This document shows, in pieces, positions 45,675 to 54,788 of a stretch of DNA of 59,461 bases. A model generated the notes under the pieces. It was not told the origin of the DNA and searched no databases. It saw nothing but the letters and a program-made list of their open reading frames with translations. The stretch spans positions 1-59,461 of the forward strand of contig CANMCD010000021.1 in assembly GCA_947496185.1 (NCBI GenBank). The letters run 5' to 3'. The translations under genes were made by a program, and so were the position numbers. Origin of the DNA: an uncultured Tenacibaculum sp. GTDB taxonomy: Bacteria > Bacteroidota > Bacteroidia > Flavobacteriales > Flavobacteriaceae. Positions within the stretch are counted from its first letter, which is position 1. Every line of letters starts with the position of its first letter.

Positions 45675-46016
45675 TTATAAGATGTCATTTATTTTTTCAG
45701 GGGGTCTACCTATCACGGCTTTCGTTCCGTTAACGACTATAGGGCGCTCGATTAATTTTGGATTTTCAACCATTGCCTTCACGATTTCTTCGTCTGTTAG
45801 TTCTTTTCCTTTAAAATTTTCTTTCCAAATTTTTTCATTTTTGCGTACTAATTCGATTGGACTGATTTTTAGTAGCGCAAGTATCTTGTTTAGCTCGTTT
45901 TCAGTAAGGGTATTTTCTAGGTATTTAATAACTTCGAATTCCTTACCCACGTTTTCAAGTATGGCAACTCCGTTACGAGATTTACTGCATCGGTTGTTAT
46001 GATAAATTTTGATCAT
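45675..46016 (-). CDS. ArsC-family (thioredoxin-fold) reductase
   Basis: A 113-residue protein of the glutaredoxin-linked ArsC/Spx family: M-I-K-I-Y-H-N-N-R-C10-S-K-S-R carries the single catalytic cysteine, and the C-terminal R-P-I-V-V-N-G-T-K-A-V-I-G-R-P-P-E is the family arginine/cis-proline region. True arsenate reductases have this layout, but there are no other ars genes here, so it may be one of the many family members (YffB-like) of uncertain activity. It is convergent with the MarR gene, 20 bp apart, and lies 41 bp downstream of prfB on the same strand. Confidence 0.88.
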   Translation of the reverse strand: MIKIYHNNRCSKSRNGVAILENVGKEFEVIKYLENTLTENELNKILALLKISPIELVRKNEKIWKENFKGKELTDEEIVKAMVENPKLIERPIVVNGTKAVIGRPPEKINDIL

Positions 46017-46057
46017 AGGTTATTGTGGTGTATTGTTTTTTTATGGTAAATGAGGGG

Positions 46058-47149
46058 TTATTCTTTTTGTCCCATCATCATTAAATAGGCCTTTAAGAAA
46101 GGATTAATGTCACCGTTCATTACGGTTTCTACATTTCCAGTTTCGTGTGCTGTTCGAACGTCTTTAACGAGTTTGTAGGGGTGCATTACATAATTTCGAA
46201 TTTGGCTTCCCCACTCGTTTTTTAGTTTGTTTGCTTCGATATCGGCACGAGCTTCTTGACGTTTTTGTAATTCAATTTCATACAATTGAGATTTTAACAT
46301 TTGCATGGCAGTTGCTCTGTTGTCATGTTGTGATCTCGAATTTGAACATTGAATTTGTATGCCAGTAGGTTTGTGTACTAATTGTACTTTGGTTTCTACC
46401 TTGTTTACATTTTGCCCACCAGCACCACTTGATCTTGCTGTAGTGATTTCGATATCAGCAGGATTTATTTCAATTTCGATACTGTCATCTGCTACAGGAT
46501 ATACATATACCGAAGAAAAAGAGGTGTGTCTTTTGGCATTGCTATCAAAAGGAGAAATCCTAACGAGTCTATGTACACCGTTTTCGCCTTTCAACCAACC
46601 AAAGGCATAATCTCCTTCTAACTCTAGTGTAACGGTTTTAATACCAGCAACATCTCCTTCTTGGTAGTTGAGTGTCTTTATATTGAAGCCTTGTTTTTCT
46701 GCCCACATGGTGTACATTCTTGTAAGCATCTCTGTCCAATCACAGCTTTCGGTACCCCCAGCGCCCGCAGTTATCTGAATTACAGCACTAAGGTTATCAC
46801 CTTCTTCGGAGAGCATATTTTTAAATTCGATGTCTTCTAATAAAGAAACGGTTTTATCGTAATTTTCTGAAATTTCGTTTTCATCTACATCGCCTTCCTT
46901 ATAAAAATCATACAAAACATTTAGGTCTTCTGATAAGGAGACAATATGGTTGTAGTCATTGACCCATTTTTTTTTGATCCTTAAAGATTTCATAAGAACT
47001 TCGGCCTCTTTCGGATTGTTCCAAAAGTCTGGGTTTGCCGTTTTTTCTTCTTCATTGGTAATTTCAATTAATTTTTTTTCGATATCCAAGTAACCGCGTA
47101 ATTTTTCTACTCGATTGGATATGTCTTTTAACTGCTCTTGTGTAATCAT
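46058..47149 (-). CDS. prfB: Peptide chain release factor 2
   Basis: A 363-residue class I release factor that recognises UAA and UGA. The stop-codon recognition motif S199-P-F201 marks it as RF2 rather than RF1 (PxT), and the G244-G-Q246 motif in [11 protein letters not shown] triggers peptidyl-tRNA hydrolysis. The N-terminus reads [10 protein letters not shown] in one frame. At the place where many prfB genes have an in-frame UGA and +1 programmed frameshift (R-G-Y-L-stop-D) this gene has none, so it is read straight through. Confidence 0.97.
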   Translation of the reverse strand: MITQEQLKDISNRVEKLRGYLDIEKKLIEITNEEEKTANPDFWNNPKEAEVLMKSLRIKKKWVNDYNHIVSLSEDLNVLYDFYKEGDVDENEISENYDKTVSLLEDIEFKNMLSEEGDNLSAVIQITAGAGGTESCDWTEMLTRMYTMWAEKQGFNIKTLNYQEGDVAGIKTVTLELEGDYAFGWLKGENGVHRLVRISPFDSNAKRHTSFSSVYVYPVADDSIEIEINPADIEITTARSSGAGGQNVNKVETKVQLVHKPTGIQIQCSNSRSQHDNRATAMQMLKSQLYEIELQKRQEARADIEANKLKNEWGSQIRNYVMHPYKLVKDVRTAHETGNVETVMNGDINPFLKAYLMMMGQKE

Positions 47150-47238
47150 ATTGTAACAAAAGTATTAAAATTTAATATAATTGAATTGTAAAATACTCAT
47201 AGTTTCTGCGAACAATTTGTGGTTTGGGGCTCTTATAA

Positions 47239-47278
47239 AAAAATAAGAAGCTGTTTTGAAAACAACTTCCTATTTTTT
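47239..47278. terminator. Bidirectional terminator between htpG and prfB
   Basis: AAAAAATA-GAAG-TGTTTT pairs with AAAACA-CTTC-TATTTTTT with small mismatches, giving A-runs on one side and T-runs on the other. On the minus strand it lies after the htpG stop (47332) and before the prfB start (47149). Confidence 0.75.
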
Positions 47279-47331
47279 GTGGTATTATTTGCCCATTATG
47301 GTAAGTTTTAATACCTATTTAGGCTATATTA

Positions 47332-49245
47332 TTATTTTATTAGTGCGTAGCTACGTTTAATAAAGTTGGTTAATTCTTCACCATGTAATAAATTTTGAGA
47401 AAGTTTTGCTAAATCAAAGGCTTGAGATATTAATTCTTGCTGCTTTTCTTCATCTCCACTTAAGATATCAGAAATTAATTGATGGTTTGTATTAACTACT
47501 AAATTATACATTTCTGGCATGTTGCCCATACCCATCATTCCGCCACCACCTGAAGCACTCATTTCTTTCATTCTTCTCATGAATTCTGGTACTGTGATTA
47601 AGAATGGTGATGCATCAGAATCCATAGCTTCTAATTGTACTGTATACGTTTCTTTGGCGATGGTCTTTTCGATGATTGGCTTTAATTTTTCTTTTTCTTC
47701 GTCAGAAAGTTTCGAAACTGCTGTTTCTTCTTTCTTAATTAAGTTGTCAATATGATCTGCATCTACACGTGTAAATTGAACTTTGGTATCACCACCAGAA
47801 GTTTCTAATTTTTGCATTAAATGCGACACGATAGGTGAGTCTAATACTAGTACTTCGTATCCTTTTGCTTTGGCTGATTCTATATAACTGTGTTGTGCGT
47901 CTTTGTTAGAAGCATAAAGCACTATATGGTTACCGTCTTTGTCTGTTTGAAGGTCTTTGGTTTTTTCAATTAACTCATCAAAAGTAAAGAACTGGTCGTT
48001 GACTGTTGGGTAAAGAGCAAACTTCTTCGCTTTGTCAAAGAATTTATCTTCTGACAACATTCCGTATTCGATGATTACTTTGATGTCGTTCCACTTTTTC
48101 TCAAAGTCTTCTCTGTTGTTTTTGAATAAAGAACTTAGTTTGTCTGCTACTTTTTTGGTGATATAACCAGAGATTTTCTTAACTGCTCCGTCAGCTTGTA
48201 AATACGAACGAGATACATTTAATGGAATGTCTGGAGAATCAATAACACCTTTTAGCATTTGTAGGAAGTCAGGTACAATACCTTCTACGTTATCAGTAAC
48301 AAAAACTTGGTTTTGGTATAATTGAATTCTATCTTTTTGTACGTCTAAATTTTGACTTAATTTAGGGAAGAATAAGATTCCTGTTAAGTTGAAAGGATAG
48401 TCAACATTCAAATGAATATGGAATAAAGATTCTTCAAATTGCATTGGATACAATTCGCGGTAAAAATTCTTATAATCTTCATCCTCTAAATCTGCAGGTT
48501 TTTTAGTCCAAGCCGGATCTGTATTGTTGATGATATCATCTACTTCGATTTGCTTGTGAGGCTCTTTTGTTTCTTTTCCTTCTTCATCTACGATCGTTTG
48601 TGGTGTAAAATCTGGATCGTTGATTTTCTTAGTACCAAATTTGATTGGAATTTGGTTAAAACGGTTGTATTTGTTTAATAAACCTCTGATTTTTCCTTCT
48701 TCTAAAAACTCTACAGAATCTTCAGCAATGTGTAAAATAATATCTGTACCACGCTCAGTTTTGTCATGTGCTACTAAGGTGTACTCAGGAGATCCGTCAC
48801 AGGTCCAATGTGCCGCTTTTTCTTCTTTGAAAGATTTTGTGATGATTTCAACTTTGTCAGCAACCATAAAGGCAGAGTAAAACCCTAATCCAAAATGACC
48901 GATAACTCCAGTTTCGTTTTTATCATCTTTGTATTTTTCTAAAAACTCTTCAGCACCAGAAAAAGCAATTTGATTGATGTACTTTTCTACTTCTTCAGCT
49001 GTCATTCCTAATCCTTGATCAGAAATAATGAGTTGCTTATTTTCTTTGTCAATTTTGATCTCAATTTGCGGAGTTCCATATTCAACTTTTGCTTCGCCTA
49101 TTGAAATTAAGTGTTTAAGTTTGGTCGTTGCGTCTGTTCCGTTTGAAATTAATTCACGAAGAAAAATTTCATGGTCAGAATACAAGAATTTTTTTATTAA
49201 CGGAAAAATGTTTTCTACTGATACATTAATGTTTCCTTTACTCAT
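47332..49245 (-). CDS. htpG: Molecular chaperone HtpG (bacterial Hsp90)
   Basis: A 637-residue Hsp90 with an N-terminal GHKL ATPase domain: F-L-R-E-L-I-S-N-G-T-D-A (catalytic glutamate and Mg-binding asparagine), I-S-D-Q-G-L-G-M-T (D-x-G-x-G) and G-H-F-G-L-G-F-Y-S-A-F (lid/phosphate loop). The middle domain contains the catalytic-loop arginine in N-V-S-R-S-Y-L-Q. The C-terminal dimerisation domain is complete, and no MEEVD tail is present, as expected in bacteria. The asparagine usually followed by S/A in the E-L-I-S-N-A/S-x-D-A motif is followed here by G. It is a single-gene transcript. Confidence 0.97.
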   Translation of the reverse strand: MSKGNINVSVENIFPLIKKFLYSDHEIFLRELISNGTDATTKLKHLISIGEAKVEYGTPQIEIKIDKENKQLIISDQGLGMTAEEVEKYINQIAFSGAEEFLEKYKDDKNETGVIGHFGLGFYSAFMVADKVEIITKSFKEEKAAHWTCDGSPEYTLVAHDKTERGTDIILHIAEDSVEFLEEGKIRGLLNKYNRFNQIPIKFGTKKINDPDFTPQTIVDEEGKETKEPHKQIEVDDIINNTDPAWTKKPADLEDEDYKNFYRELYPMQFEESLFHIHLNVDYPFNLTGILFFPKLSQNLDVQKDRIQLYQNQVFVTDNVEGIVPDFLQMLKGVIDSPDIPLNVSRSYLQADGAVKKISGYITKKVADKLSSLFKNNREDFEKKWNDIKVIIEYGMLSEDKFFDKAKKFALYPTVNDQFFTFDELIEKTKDLQTDKDGNHIVLYASNKDAQHSYIESAKAKGYEVLVLDSPIVSHLMQKLETSGGDTKVQFTRVDADHIDNLIKKEETAVSKLSDEEKEKLKPIIEKTIAKETYTVQLEAMDSDASPFLITVPEFMRRMKEMSASGGGGMMGMGNMPEMYNLVVNTNHQLISDILSGDEEKQQELISQAFDLAKLSQNLLHGEELTNFIKRSYALIK

Positions 49246-49433
49246 AATTTTATATGTTTTGTTTTTTATTTTAAATTCTGAATTATCCAGTAATGGTCAA
49301 AAAAAATACCAAATGTTTAAATCTGTCAACTTGGCATATTTTTAATTATTTCGAATCCATTTTGTCTACTACATATTAAATTGATATTTTTAAAAACCGT
49401 TAGATTTTAGATTTAAATTAAAAATAGCTGCTA

Positions 49434-50441
49434 ATGTATAATTCAAGTATAACAGGATTAGGGTATTATGTTCCCGATAATATTATTACTAATAATGACT
49501 TAACCCAATGGATGGATACCAATGATGAATGGATTCAGGAACGAACAGGGATAAAAGAACGTCGTTGGATAGATCCCAAAACAGATGACACAACTTCATC
49601 GATGGGGGCAAAAGCGGCTAAGATTGCCATTGAAAGGGCAGGCTTGACCAAAGATGATATTGATTTTATCATTTTTGCGACCTTGAGTCCAGATATGTAT
49701 TTTCCAGGGGGTGGTGTGAGAGTACAAGACATGTTGGGCATGCCAACGATTGGAGCTTTGGATATTAGAAATCAATGTTCTGGATTTATCTATGCCTTGT
49801 CTGTTGCTGATCAGTTTATTAAAACAGGGATGTATAAAAATATCTTGGTCATAGGGTCAGAGAATCATTCAGGAGGGCTTGACAGGTCTACTAGGGGAAG
49901 AGGTGTCACGGTGATTTTTGGAGATGGAGCAGGAGCTGCGGTATTGTCTCGCTCAGAAGAAGAAGGAAAAGGTATTTTGTCTTCTCATTTACATGCTGAA
50001 GGGAAACATGCCAATGAGTTGGCCTTGGCAGGACCTTCTACGGGTAGGTGGATACCTGAAATTATGGAAGCGAATGATCCTGAAGATATTTCATATTTTC
50101 CTTATATGAATGGACAATTTGTGTTTAAACATGCTGTTGTTCGGTTTTCGGAGGCGATCGTTGAAGGACTTAAAGCGAATAATCTTGAAAAAGAAGATAT
50201 TGATATGTTGATTCCGCATCAAGCGAATCTTAGAATAGCCCAATTTATACAAAAAAAGTTTGGATTGGCTGATGATAAGGTGTATAACAATATTCAAAAA
50301 TATGGTAATACTACTGCGGCATCTGTAATTATAGCCTTGACAGAAGCTTGGGAAGAAGGTAAAATTAACCGTGGAGATTTGGTGGTGTTGGCTGCCTTTG
50401 GAAGTGGTTTTACTTGGGGGTCTGTAGTGCTTCGTTGGTAA
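49434..50441 (+). CDS. 3-oxoacyl-ACP synthase III family protein (FabH-like)
   Basis: A 335-residue thiolase-fold ketosynthase with the full catalytic triad: C115 in NQCSGFIYAL, H262 in LIPHQANLRI and N292 in KYGNTTAAS. The C-terminal G-S-G-F-T-W-G is also conserved. FabH condenses an acyl-CoA primer with malonyl-ACP to start fatty-acid synthesis. The variant active-site loops and the stand-alone location (not in a plsX-fabH cluster) leave open a specialised paralogue. A strong terminator follows at 50520. Confidence 0.93.
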   Translation: MYNSSITGLGYYVPDNIITNNDLTQWMDTNDEWIQERTGIKERRWIDPKTDDTTSSMGAKAAKIAIERAGLTKDDIDFIIFATLSPDMYFPGGGVRVQDMLGMPTIGALDIRNQCSGFIYALSVADQFIKTGMYKNILVIGSENHSGGLDRSTRGRGVTVIFGDGAGAAVLSRSEEEGKGILSSHLHAEGKHANELALAGPSTGRWIPEIMEANDPEDISYFPYMNGQFVFKHAVVRFSEAIVEGLKANNLEKEDIDMLIPHQANLRIAQFIQKKFGLADDKVYNNIQKYGNTTAASVIIALTEAWEEGKINRGDLVVLAAFGSGFTWGSVVLRW

Positions 50442-50519
50442 TTATATTTAAAATAGTATTAACCTGATTTAGACATAAACGGTGCTCTATGAAGGTTATG
50501 AAATATAAGACATAAATAA

Positions 50520-50558
50520 ACCTTAGATCTATCGTAGTATCGATCTAAGGTTTTTTTT
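50520..50558 (+). terminator. Strong Rho-independent terminator after the FabH-like gene
   Basis: ACCTTAGATC (50520-50529) pairs perfectly with GATCTAAGGT (50542-50551), followed by T8. The rest of the 396-bp gap to the PepSY gene (50442-50837) shows no gene; a pyrimidine-rich run (CTCCCTCTTTCTC) lies near 50637. Confidence 0.92.
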
Positions 50559-50837
50559 CTCTTGTTTTTTAATGTTAAAAAAGAAAGGCATACCCGAAAA
50601 AATATCCCTTTCTCTATCCCCCTAACTAATATTCTTCTCCCTCTTTCTCTATACTTATAAGACACATGAATGTTAATAAAGTCACATCATGATTGTGTAT
50701 TAATACTATTATATTGTTTTTTATATTTTTAACTTGCTGTTAGTCAGTAGTTTGCTTTAGTGTTGTTTTTTAAATTTATAGTTTAGGAGTGAAAACATTG
50801 TGTTTTTTTTTATTTTCGGCGCCTAATTTAATATACA

Positions 50838-51548
50838 ATGGTTAACAGGACTTTATCTCTAAAAATAAGAACGATTCATCGTTATTTGGGGTTGTTTTTA
50901 GGAATTCAATTTTTATTTTGGACAATCAGTGGGTTGTATTTTAGCTGGACTGACCTTGATGATATTCATGGGGATGGCTATAAGAATTTGGCTTACCAAC
51001 CCAAAGCATTTCAAAATTTGATTAGTCCTTCGGCAATACCAACACAAGAGAGTATCAAAACAATCGAGTTAAGAGATATTGCCAATCATCCTTATTATTT
51101 AATTAATAAAAAGGAGTTGTTTAGTGCTTTAGATGGCACTAAAAAAGACGAAATTACTAAGGATGAAGCACTTTATATTGCTAAGAATCGTATGAAAAGT
51201 GGGCTGGAAGTGGCTTCAATAACACTGTTAGATAAAACAGGAAAACACCATGAATATAGAAATAGAAAGTTACCAGCTTATGTAATTTCTTATAAAACAG
51301 ATGATATTTTGAAAGCCTATATTTCTGTTGAAGATGGTAAGTTTCAGACAGTGAGACATCAACGATGGAGATGGTTTGATTTTTTATGGATGACGCATAC
51401 CATGGATTATGAAGGAAGAGATGATTTTAATACGACTGTTTTACGGGTTTTTTCTCTTCTGGGCTTAATAACTGTTTTGAGTGGTTTTTCACTTTGGTTT
51501 GTCTCTTCTCAATCGTTGAGAAAGTTGGTGAAAAAAAGAAAAAATTAA
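50838..51548 (+). CDS. PepSY-domain membrane protein
   Basis: A 236-residue inner-membrane protein with the PepSY_TM layout: helix 1 (R-T-I-H-R-Y-L-G-L-F-L-G-I-Q-F-L-F-W), whose histidine and W-T-I-S-G-L-Y-F-S-W motif are typical, a periplasmic PepSY domain (I-T-K-D-E-A-L-Y-I-A, then Y-I-S-V-E-D-G-K-F), and a closing helix preceded by D-F-L-W-M-T-H-T-M-D-Y. Related proteins reduce ferric siderophores or act in envelope redox chemistry, but this short form has only part of that scaffold. It is followed by a terminator and appears monocistronic. Confidence 0.85.
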   Translation: MVNRTLSLKIRTIHRYLGLFLGIQFLFWTISGLYFSWTDLDDIHGDGYKNLAYQPKAFQNLISPSAIPTQESIKTIELRDIANHPYYLINKKELFSALDGTKKDEITKDEALYIAKNRMKSGLEVASITLLDKTGKHHEYRNRKLPAYVISYKTDDILKAYISVEDGKFQTVRHQRWRWFDFLWMTHTMDYEGRDDFNTTVLRVFSLLGLITVLSGFSLWFVSSQSLRKLVKKRKN

Positions 51549-51575
51549 TTGAGTATGTACTATAGGTAGAAAGAA

Positions 51576-51604
51576 AACACCCGTTTTTCTTAAAAACAGG
51601 TGTT
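51576..51604. terminator. Terminator hairpin after the PepSY gene
   Basis: AACACC-GTTTTT pairs with AAAAAC-GGTGTT around a CTT loop, with one internal mismatch. It lies between the plus-strand PepSY gene and the minus-strand micro-ORF ending at 51633, so it may serve both. Confidence 0.8.
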
Positions 51605-51632
51605 AACTTGTTCAGAATTTTTAATAATTATT

Positions 51633-51734
51633 CTAGTGACTTAGTGCATATCCAGCTGCTTTGCCGAACTCTGATAAAATCATAGAAATACTTTTAAAAA
51701 TGTTTTGAACTTTTTTGAGTAGTTTTTTCCCCAT
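51633..51734 (-). CDS. 33-residue small protein
   Basis: The minus-strand ORF from ATG (51734) to TAG (51633) encodes a compact amphipathic helix: MGKKLLKKVQNIFKS, then I-L-S-E-F-G-K-A-A-G-Y-A-L-S-H. The basic N-terminus and alternating hydrophobic residues suggest membrane association. A terminator hairpin 28 bp downstream supports real transcription. No family is assigned. It could be a small membrane peptide or a toxin-like peptide; it is too short to judge by composition alone. Confidence 0.45.
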   Translation of the reverse strand: MGKKLLKKVQNIFKSISMILSEFGKAAGYALSH

Positions 51735-52167
51735 AAATTTAAATTTAGATGATTTCCCCTATAGAAATCTGTTTCCTTAAAACTACATAAATAAAAGCTA
51801 TGATTGTTGTTGTATTCATAATTTTTTGTTATGTTTGTATAGATTATTTCAATAAAATAACATAACTGATTGTAATATAGTAATTTGAGTTGTTGTTTTT
51901 TCTTCGAAAAAAAAGGAAATATGCTTACGTGTAAAAAAAGTGAAGAACTTAGTGTTTATAGTGGTTTTGCCTAATTTTTCATAATGGTTATACATCGGGA
52001 GTAAATGTTAAGTGTATACAATTTTCGGTTTCTTTTTTGAGATGTTTTTAAATTTGTGATTATCAGTTGTTTACGTTGGTGATTTAGCAATATTTTAACA
52101 TTTATTTTTGTAAGTATTTGCTTTTTGTTGCTACTTTTCTAGTACGAATGTTTAAAAAGTACTTAAA
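51735..52167. other. Intergenic region
   Basis: About 430 bp of AT-rich DNA between the 33-residue ORF and the beta-propeller lipoprotein. It should contain both divergent promoters. No other ORF, hairpin or motif stands out. Confidence 0.3.
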
Positions 52168-53208
52168 ATGATAAAATTAAAGGATTATTTATCAGTATTT
52201 TCATTGTTAGTGGTTTTTGCTTTTGCAATTATAGCGTGCGATAAAGACGACGATAATGATGAAGATCACGAAACATTCCCTCAGAACTACTTTGCGGTTG
52301 CTAACAGGGTTAGCAATACAATTACCTATCATAATACTAGTGATTTAACCTTATTAGGAACGACTACTTTACCCAATGGAACACAGCCTACTTATGTAGC
52401 TTATTCAGCAAAAAAAGATAAGCTGTATACAGGTGGTTTCGAAAGCGGAGTTTTGTATGAAATTAATTCTGAAACTTATGCAGTAGAACGTAGTATTGAT
52501 GTAGGGTTAGGAGCTTTTCATCTTTGGTTAAATGATACTGTAGACCAATTATGGGTGAATAATATTAACGGCTCAGTAAAAACAACTACAGTAGTAGACT
52601 TGAATAGTTTTACGGTAAGCCAAACGATTGGTCTACCAACGGGATTAGGCTTGTCTTCAAATGCCGTTCAACATGATGTCATTATTACTCCTTCGGGTGA
52701 TTTTGCGTATGTAACTGTGTTAGATGGTGCTAATACGAGTCATCTTGTACAATATAGTACCTCGAATTTTTCGGTGGTCAATACCTTGCAGTTTGGAGGT
52801 GATGGGCATCTTGGGTATTTTAATAATTACCTTTATACGCTTTCACAAAATGCAGGGGAAATTAAACAGCATAATCCCGCCAATTTGACGGTAATAGCAA
52901 CTATTCCATTTTTAGGTTCGCATGGTGTTACGGCAAGTAGCACGTATTTATTCGCTGCAGATTTACCTGACGGAAGGTTAGGTGTTATCGATGCACAAAA
53001 CACTGTAATTGCTACTGCAAATACGAGTTTTGATGCTACACATAATTTAGCAATAAATAGCTCAGGCGACAAATTATTTGTAAGTTATTCTGGAGCAACA
53101 CAAACTAAAGTAGCGTTATTTGATGTCGCAAGCAATGGACAATTGACATTAAACACTACGTTAGACTCAGGAACAAATCCTTTTGGGGTTGCTTATATTC
53201 AAAAATAG
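52168..53208 (+). CDS. Beta-propeller lipoprotein (YncE-like)
   Basis: A 346-residue lipoprotein with a signal ending F-A-I-I-A-C24 and an acidic linker (D-K-D-D-D-N-D-E-D). The rest is a series of about 40-residue blades with YncE/lactonase-type beats: N-T-I-T-Y-H-N, L-Y-T-G-G-F, V-E-R-S-I-D-V-G, D-F-A-Y-V-T-V-L, and a last blade ending N-P-F-G-V-A-Y. Such propellers are often paired with TonB receptors or cytochromes as surface binding proteins; here it stands alone. The substrate is unknown. Confidence 0.82.
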   Translation: MIKLKDYLSVFSLLVVFAFAIIACDKDDDNDEDHETFPQNYFAVANRVSNTITYHNTSDLTLLGTTTLPNGTQPTYVAYSAKKDKLYTGGFESGVLYEINSETYAVERSIDVGLGAFHLWLNDTVDQLWVNNINGSVKTTTVVDLNSFTVSQTIGLPTGLGLSSNAVQHDVIITPSGDFAYVTVLDGANTSHLVQYSTSNFSVVNTLQFGGDGHLGYFNNYLYTLSQNAGEIKQHNPANLTVIATIPFLGSHGVTASSTYLFAADLPDGRLGVIDAQNTVIATANTSFDATHNLAINSSGDKLFVSYSGATQTKVALFDVASNGQLTLNTTLDSGTNPFGVAYIQK

Positions 53209-53236
53209 TAGATTGTTAATCTCTTGTTGTATGGAA

Positions 53237-53273
53237 AAAGCCACAGTTATTATTTATAATAACTGTGGCTTTT
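53237..53273. terminator. Bidirectional terminator after the propeller gene
   Basis: AAAGCCACAGTTATTA (53237-53252) pairs perfectly with TAATAACTGTGGCTTT (53257-53272), flanked by A-run and T-run. Just beyond it, 53370-53392, the sequence GGTTGAAAC is directly repeated (GGTTGAAACCATGGTTGAAAC), a possible boundary of the accessory island. Confidence 0.92.
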
Positions 53274-53400
53274 GATGTCTTTAATGAATGTGACAACATT
53301 AATTAGTGCACGTAACAGGAGTACTATTAGTTATTTTAAAAGATTGATAATCAGTGTTTTAATATTTTTGGTTGAAACCATGGTTGAAACTTTTTGTTTT

Positions 53401-54471
53401 TTAACTCTCATTTAAACTCACTTCTTCTTGAGTATAATAATCGATTGTTTTAAGTAATTCAGAGCTAAAATTGTAAATATCGTCAATAGTATTTATATCA
53501 TGTTTGGTTTCTTTTTTATTTTCATCAAACAAACCAATTCTTTTTTGTCTAGTGTCTAGGTAAATCCTACATAACGGTTTTCTGTTATTATCTTGGAAAA
53601 GTATACCAAAATATGACTGGGTGTCTCTATGAACAATATTTTCTGACGGAGTCTTTTTTCTTAATATAGCTTTTACAATCTGAAAAGCTTCGATCTCTTC
53701 TTCAGTAGTAATAATTTTTGATATTTCCTTAGGTTCTTCAATTTCTTCTTGAGCTTCTGTTTCTTTGGTTAATGCGTATTTTAGCCTTGAACTTATTACA
53801 TCATTTATAGAGCTCTTAATCGCTCTTTTTGAAAACTCTTTAAAATTTTCCAATCTTTTTGCGGTTATTGTGCCATCATAAAACCTACTGACAAGAAGTT
53901 TTGTTAACTCATTCGATGGGGTTTCTAGTTCTTTTTCAAACTCAACTCTAATTGCTTTAATATATTTTAATGAATTGGCGGAATTTAAAATTTTGTCTAA
54001 ATCAAAACTATCTTTTTGGAATTTTGACAGCTCAGAAATATCAGCTTCTTTAATGCTGTCTAAATTGATTTGAAGAAAAGGTTTAGCATCCATTATATTG
54101 CTTTTCTCTAAATCAGTATAAAATTCATAAACTATTCCATTTGTAAGAATTGCAAATCTTGACTTTGTAACATTGAAATATCTATTTATTTGAGAGTTGT
54201 GGTTGTTGAGTTTTTCTTTCCAATGTTTACATTCAATTATAATGATAGGATGGTTCTCTTTCATTATAGCATAATCTACTTTTTCTCCTTTTTTAGTTCC
54301 AATGTCAGCCGTGTACTCTGGAATCACCTCTATTGGATTAAAGACATCATACCCTAGTAATTGTATAAACGGCATTACAAAAGCGTTTTTTGTAGCTTCT
54401 TCTGTTGTAATGTTGTCTTTTAATCCATCAACGCGGTTGTGTAGTTCAATTAATTTTTGTTTTAATTCCAT
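53401..54471 (-). CDS. HsdR_N-type PD-(D/E)xK nuclease-like protein
   Basis: A 356-residue protein whose N-terminal half is the type I restriction enzyme R-subunit N-terminal domain: N-A-F-V-M-P-F-I-Q-L-L-G-Y-D-V-F at about 29-44, then the nuclease core G-E-K-V-D-Y-A-I (D67) and I-I-I-I-E-C-K (E81, K83), then Q-I-N-R-Y-F. It lacks the helicase domains of HsdR and no HsdM or HsdS is nearby, so it is a stand-alone protein of the kind often found in mobile or defence regions. The C-terminal half (E-E-E-I-E-A-F-Q-I-V-K-A-I-L) is a second conserved block. It marks the start of the second accessory island. Confidence 0.85.
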   Translation of the reverse strand: MELKQKLIELHNRVDGLKDNITTEEATKNAFVMPFIQLLGYDVFNPIEVIPEYTADIGTKKGEKVDYAIMKENHPIIIIECKHWKEKLNNHNSQINRYFNVTKSRFAILTNGIVYEFYTDLEKSNIMDAKPFLQINLDSIKEADISELSKFQKDSFDLDKILNSANSLKYIKAIRVEFEKELETPSNELTKLLVSRFYDGTITAKRLENFKEFSKRAIKSSINDVISSRLKYALTKETEAQEEIEEPKEISKIITTEEEIEAFQIVKAILRKKTPSENIVHRDTQSYFGILFQDNNRKPLCRIYLDTRQKRIGLFDENKKETKHDINTIDDIYNFSSELLKTIDYYTQEEVSLNES

Positions 54472-54598
54472 GGTTTTTTATAAAAAGTTAGGTTAATAAT
54501 AGTTGGTTTTTTCTCAAAACTATGAAATTCTTAAGTTTAATTAAAATTAGAAATAGCTAAAAATCCCGATAATTAAATATTTACAGTAAAAATCCTTA

Positions 54599-54676
54599 TA
54601 AGTATCAGGGTTAACCCTTAGTTTCAATTTAGGGTAATTAGGTATTGTAATATCCGTTTTAACGTTATAAATTTGG
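54599..54676 (+). promoter_or_regulatory. Conserved leader element, copy B (two palindromes)
   Basis: This is the second copy of the element at 35207-35284. The perfect palindrome AGGGTTAACCCT lies at 54607-54618 and GTATTGTAATAT at 54642-54653, again exactly 35 bp between their starts. CTTAGTT follows the first palindrome and TATAAATTT the second, as in copy A. It precedes the small lipoprotein gene at 54789 by 171 bp. Confidence 0.7.
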
Positions 54677-54788
54677 AAAACCAAATTTTGTTGAGAAAAA
54701 TTAATGATATCTAACTACTAAACCCTTTAAATATTCATCTTTTAATGCTAATTTTACAATATATTTAATAATCAAATAATTTATAAAG

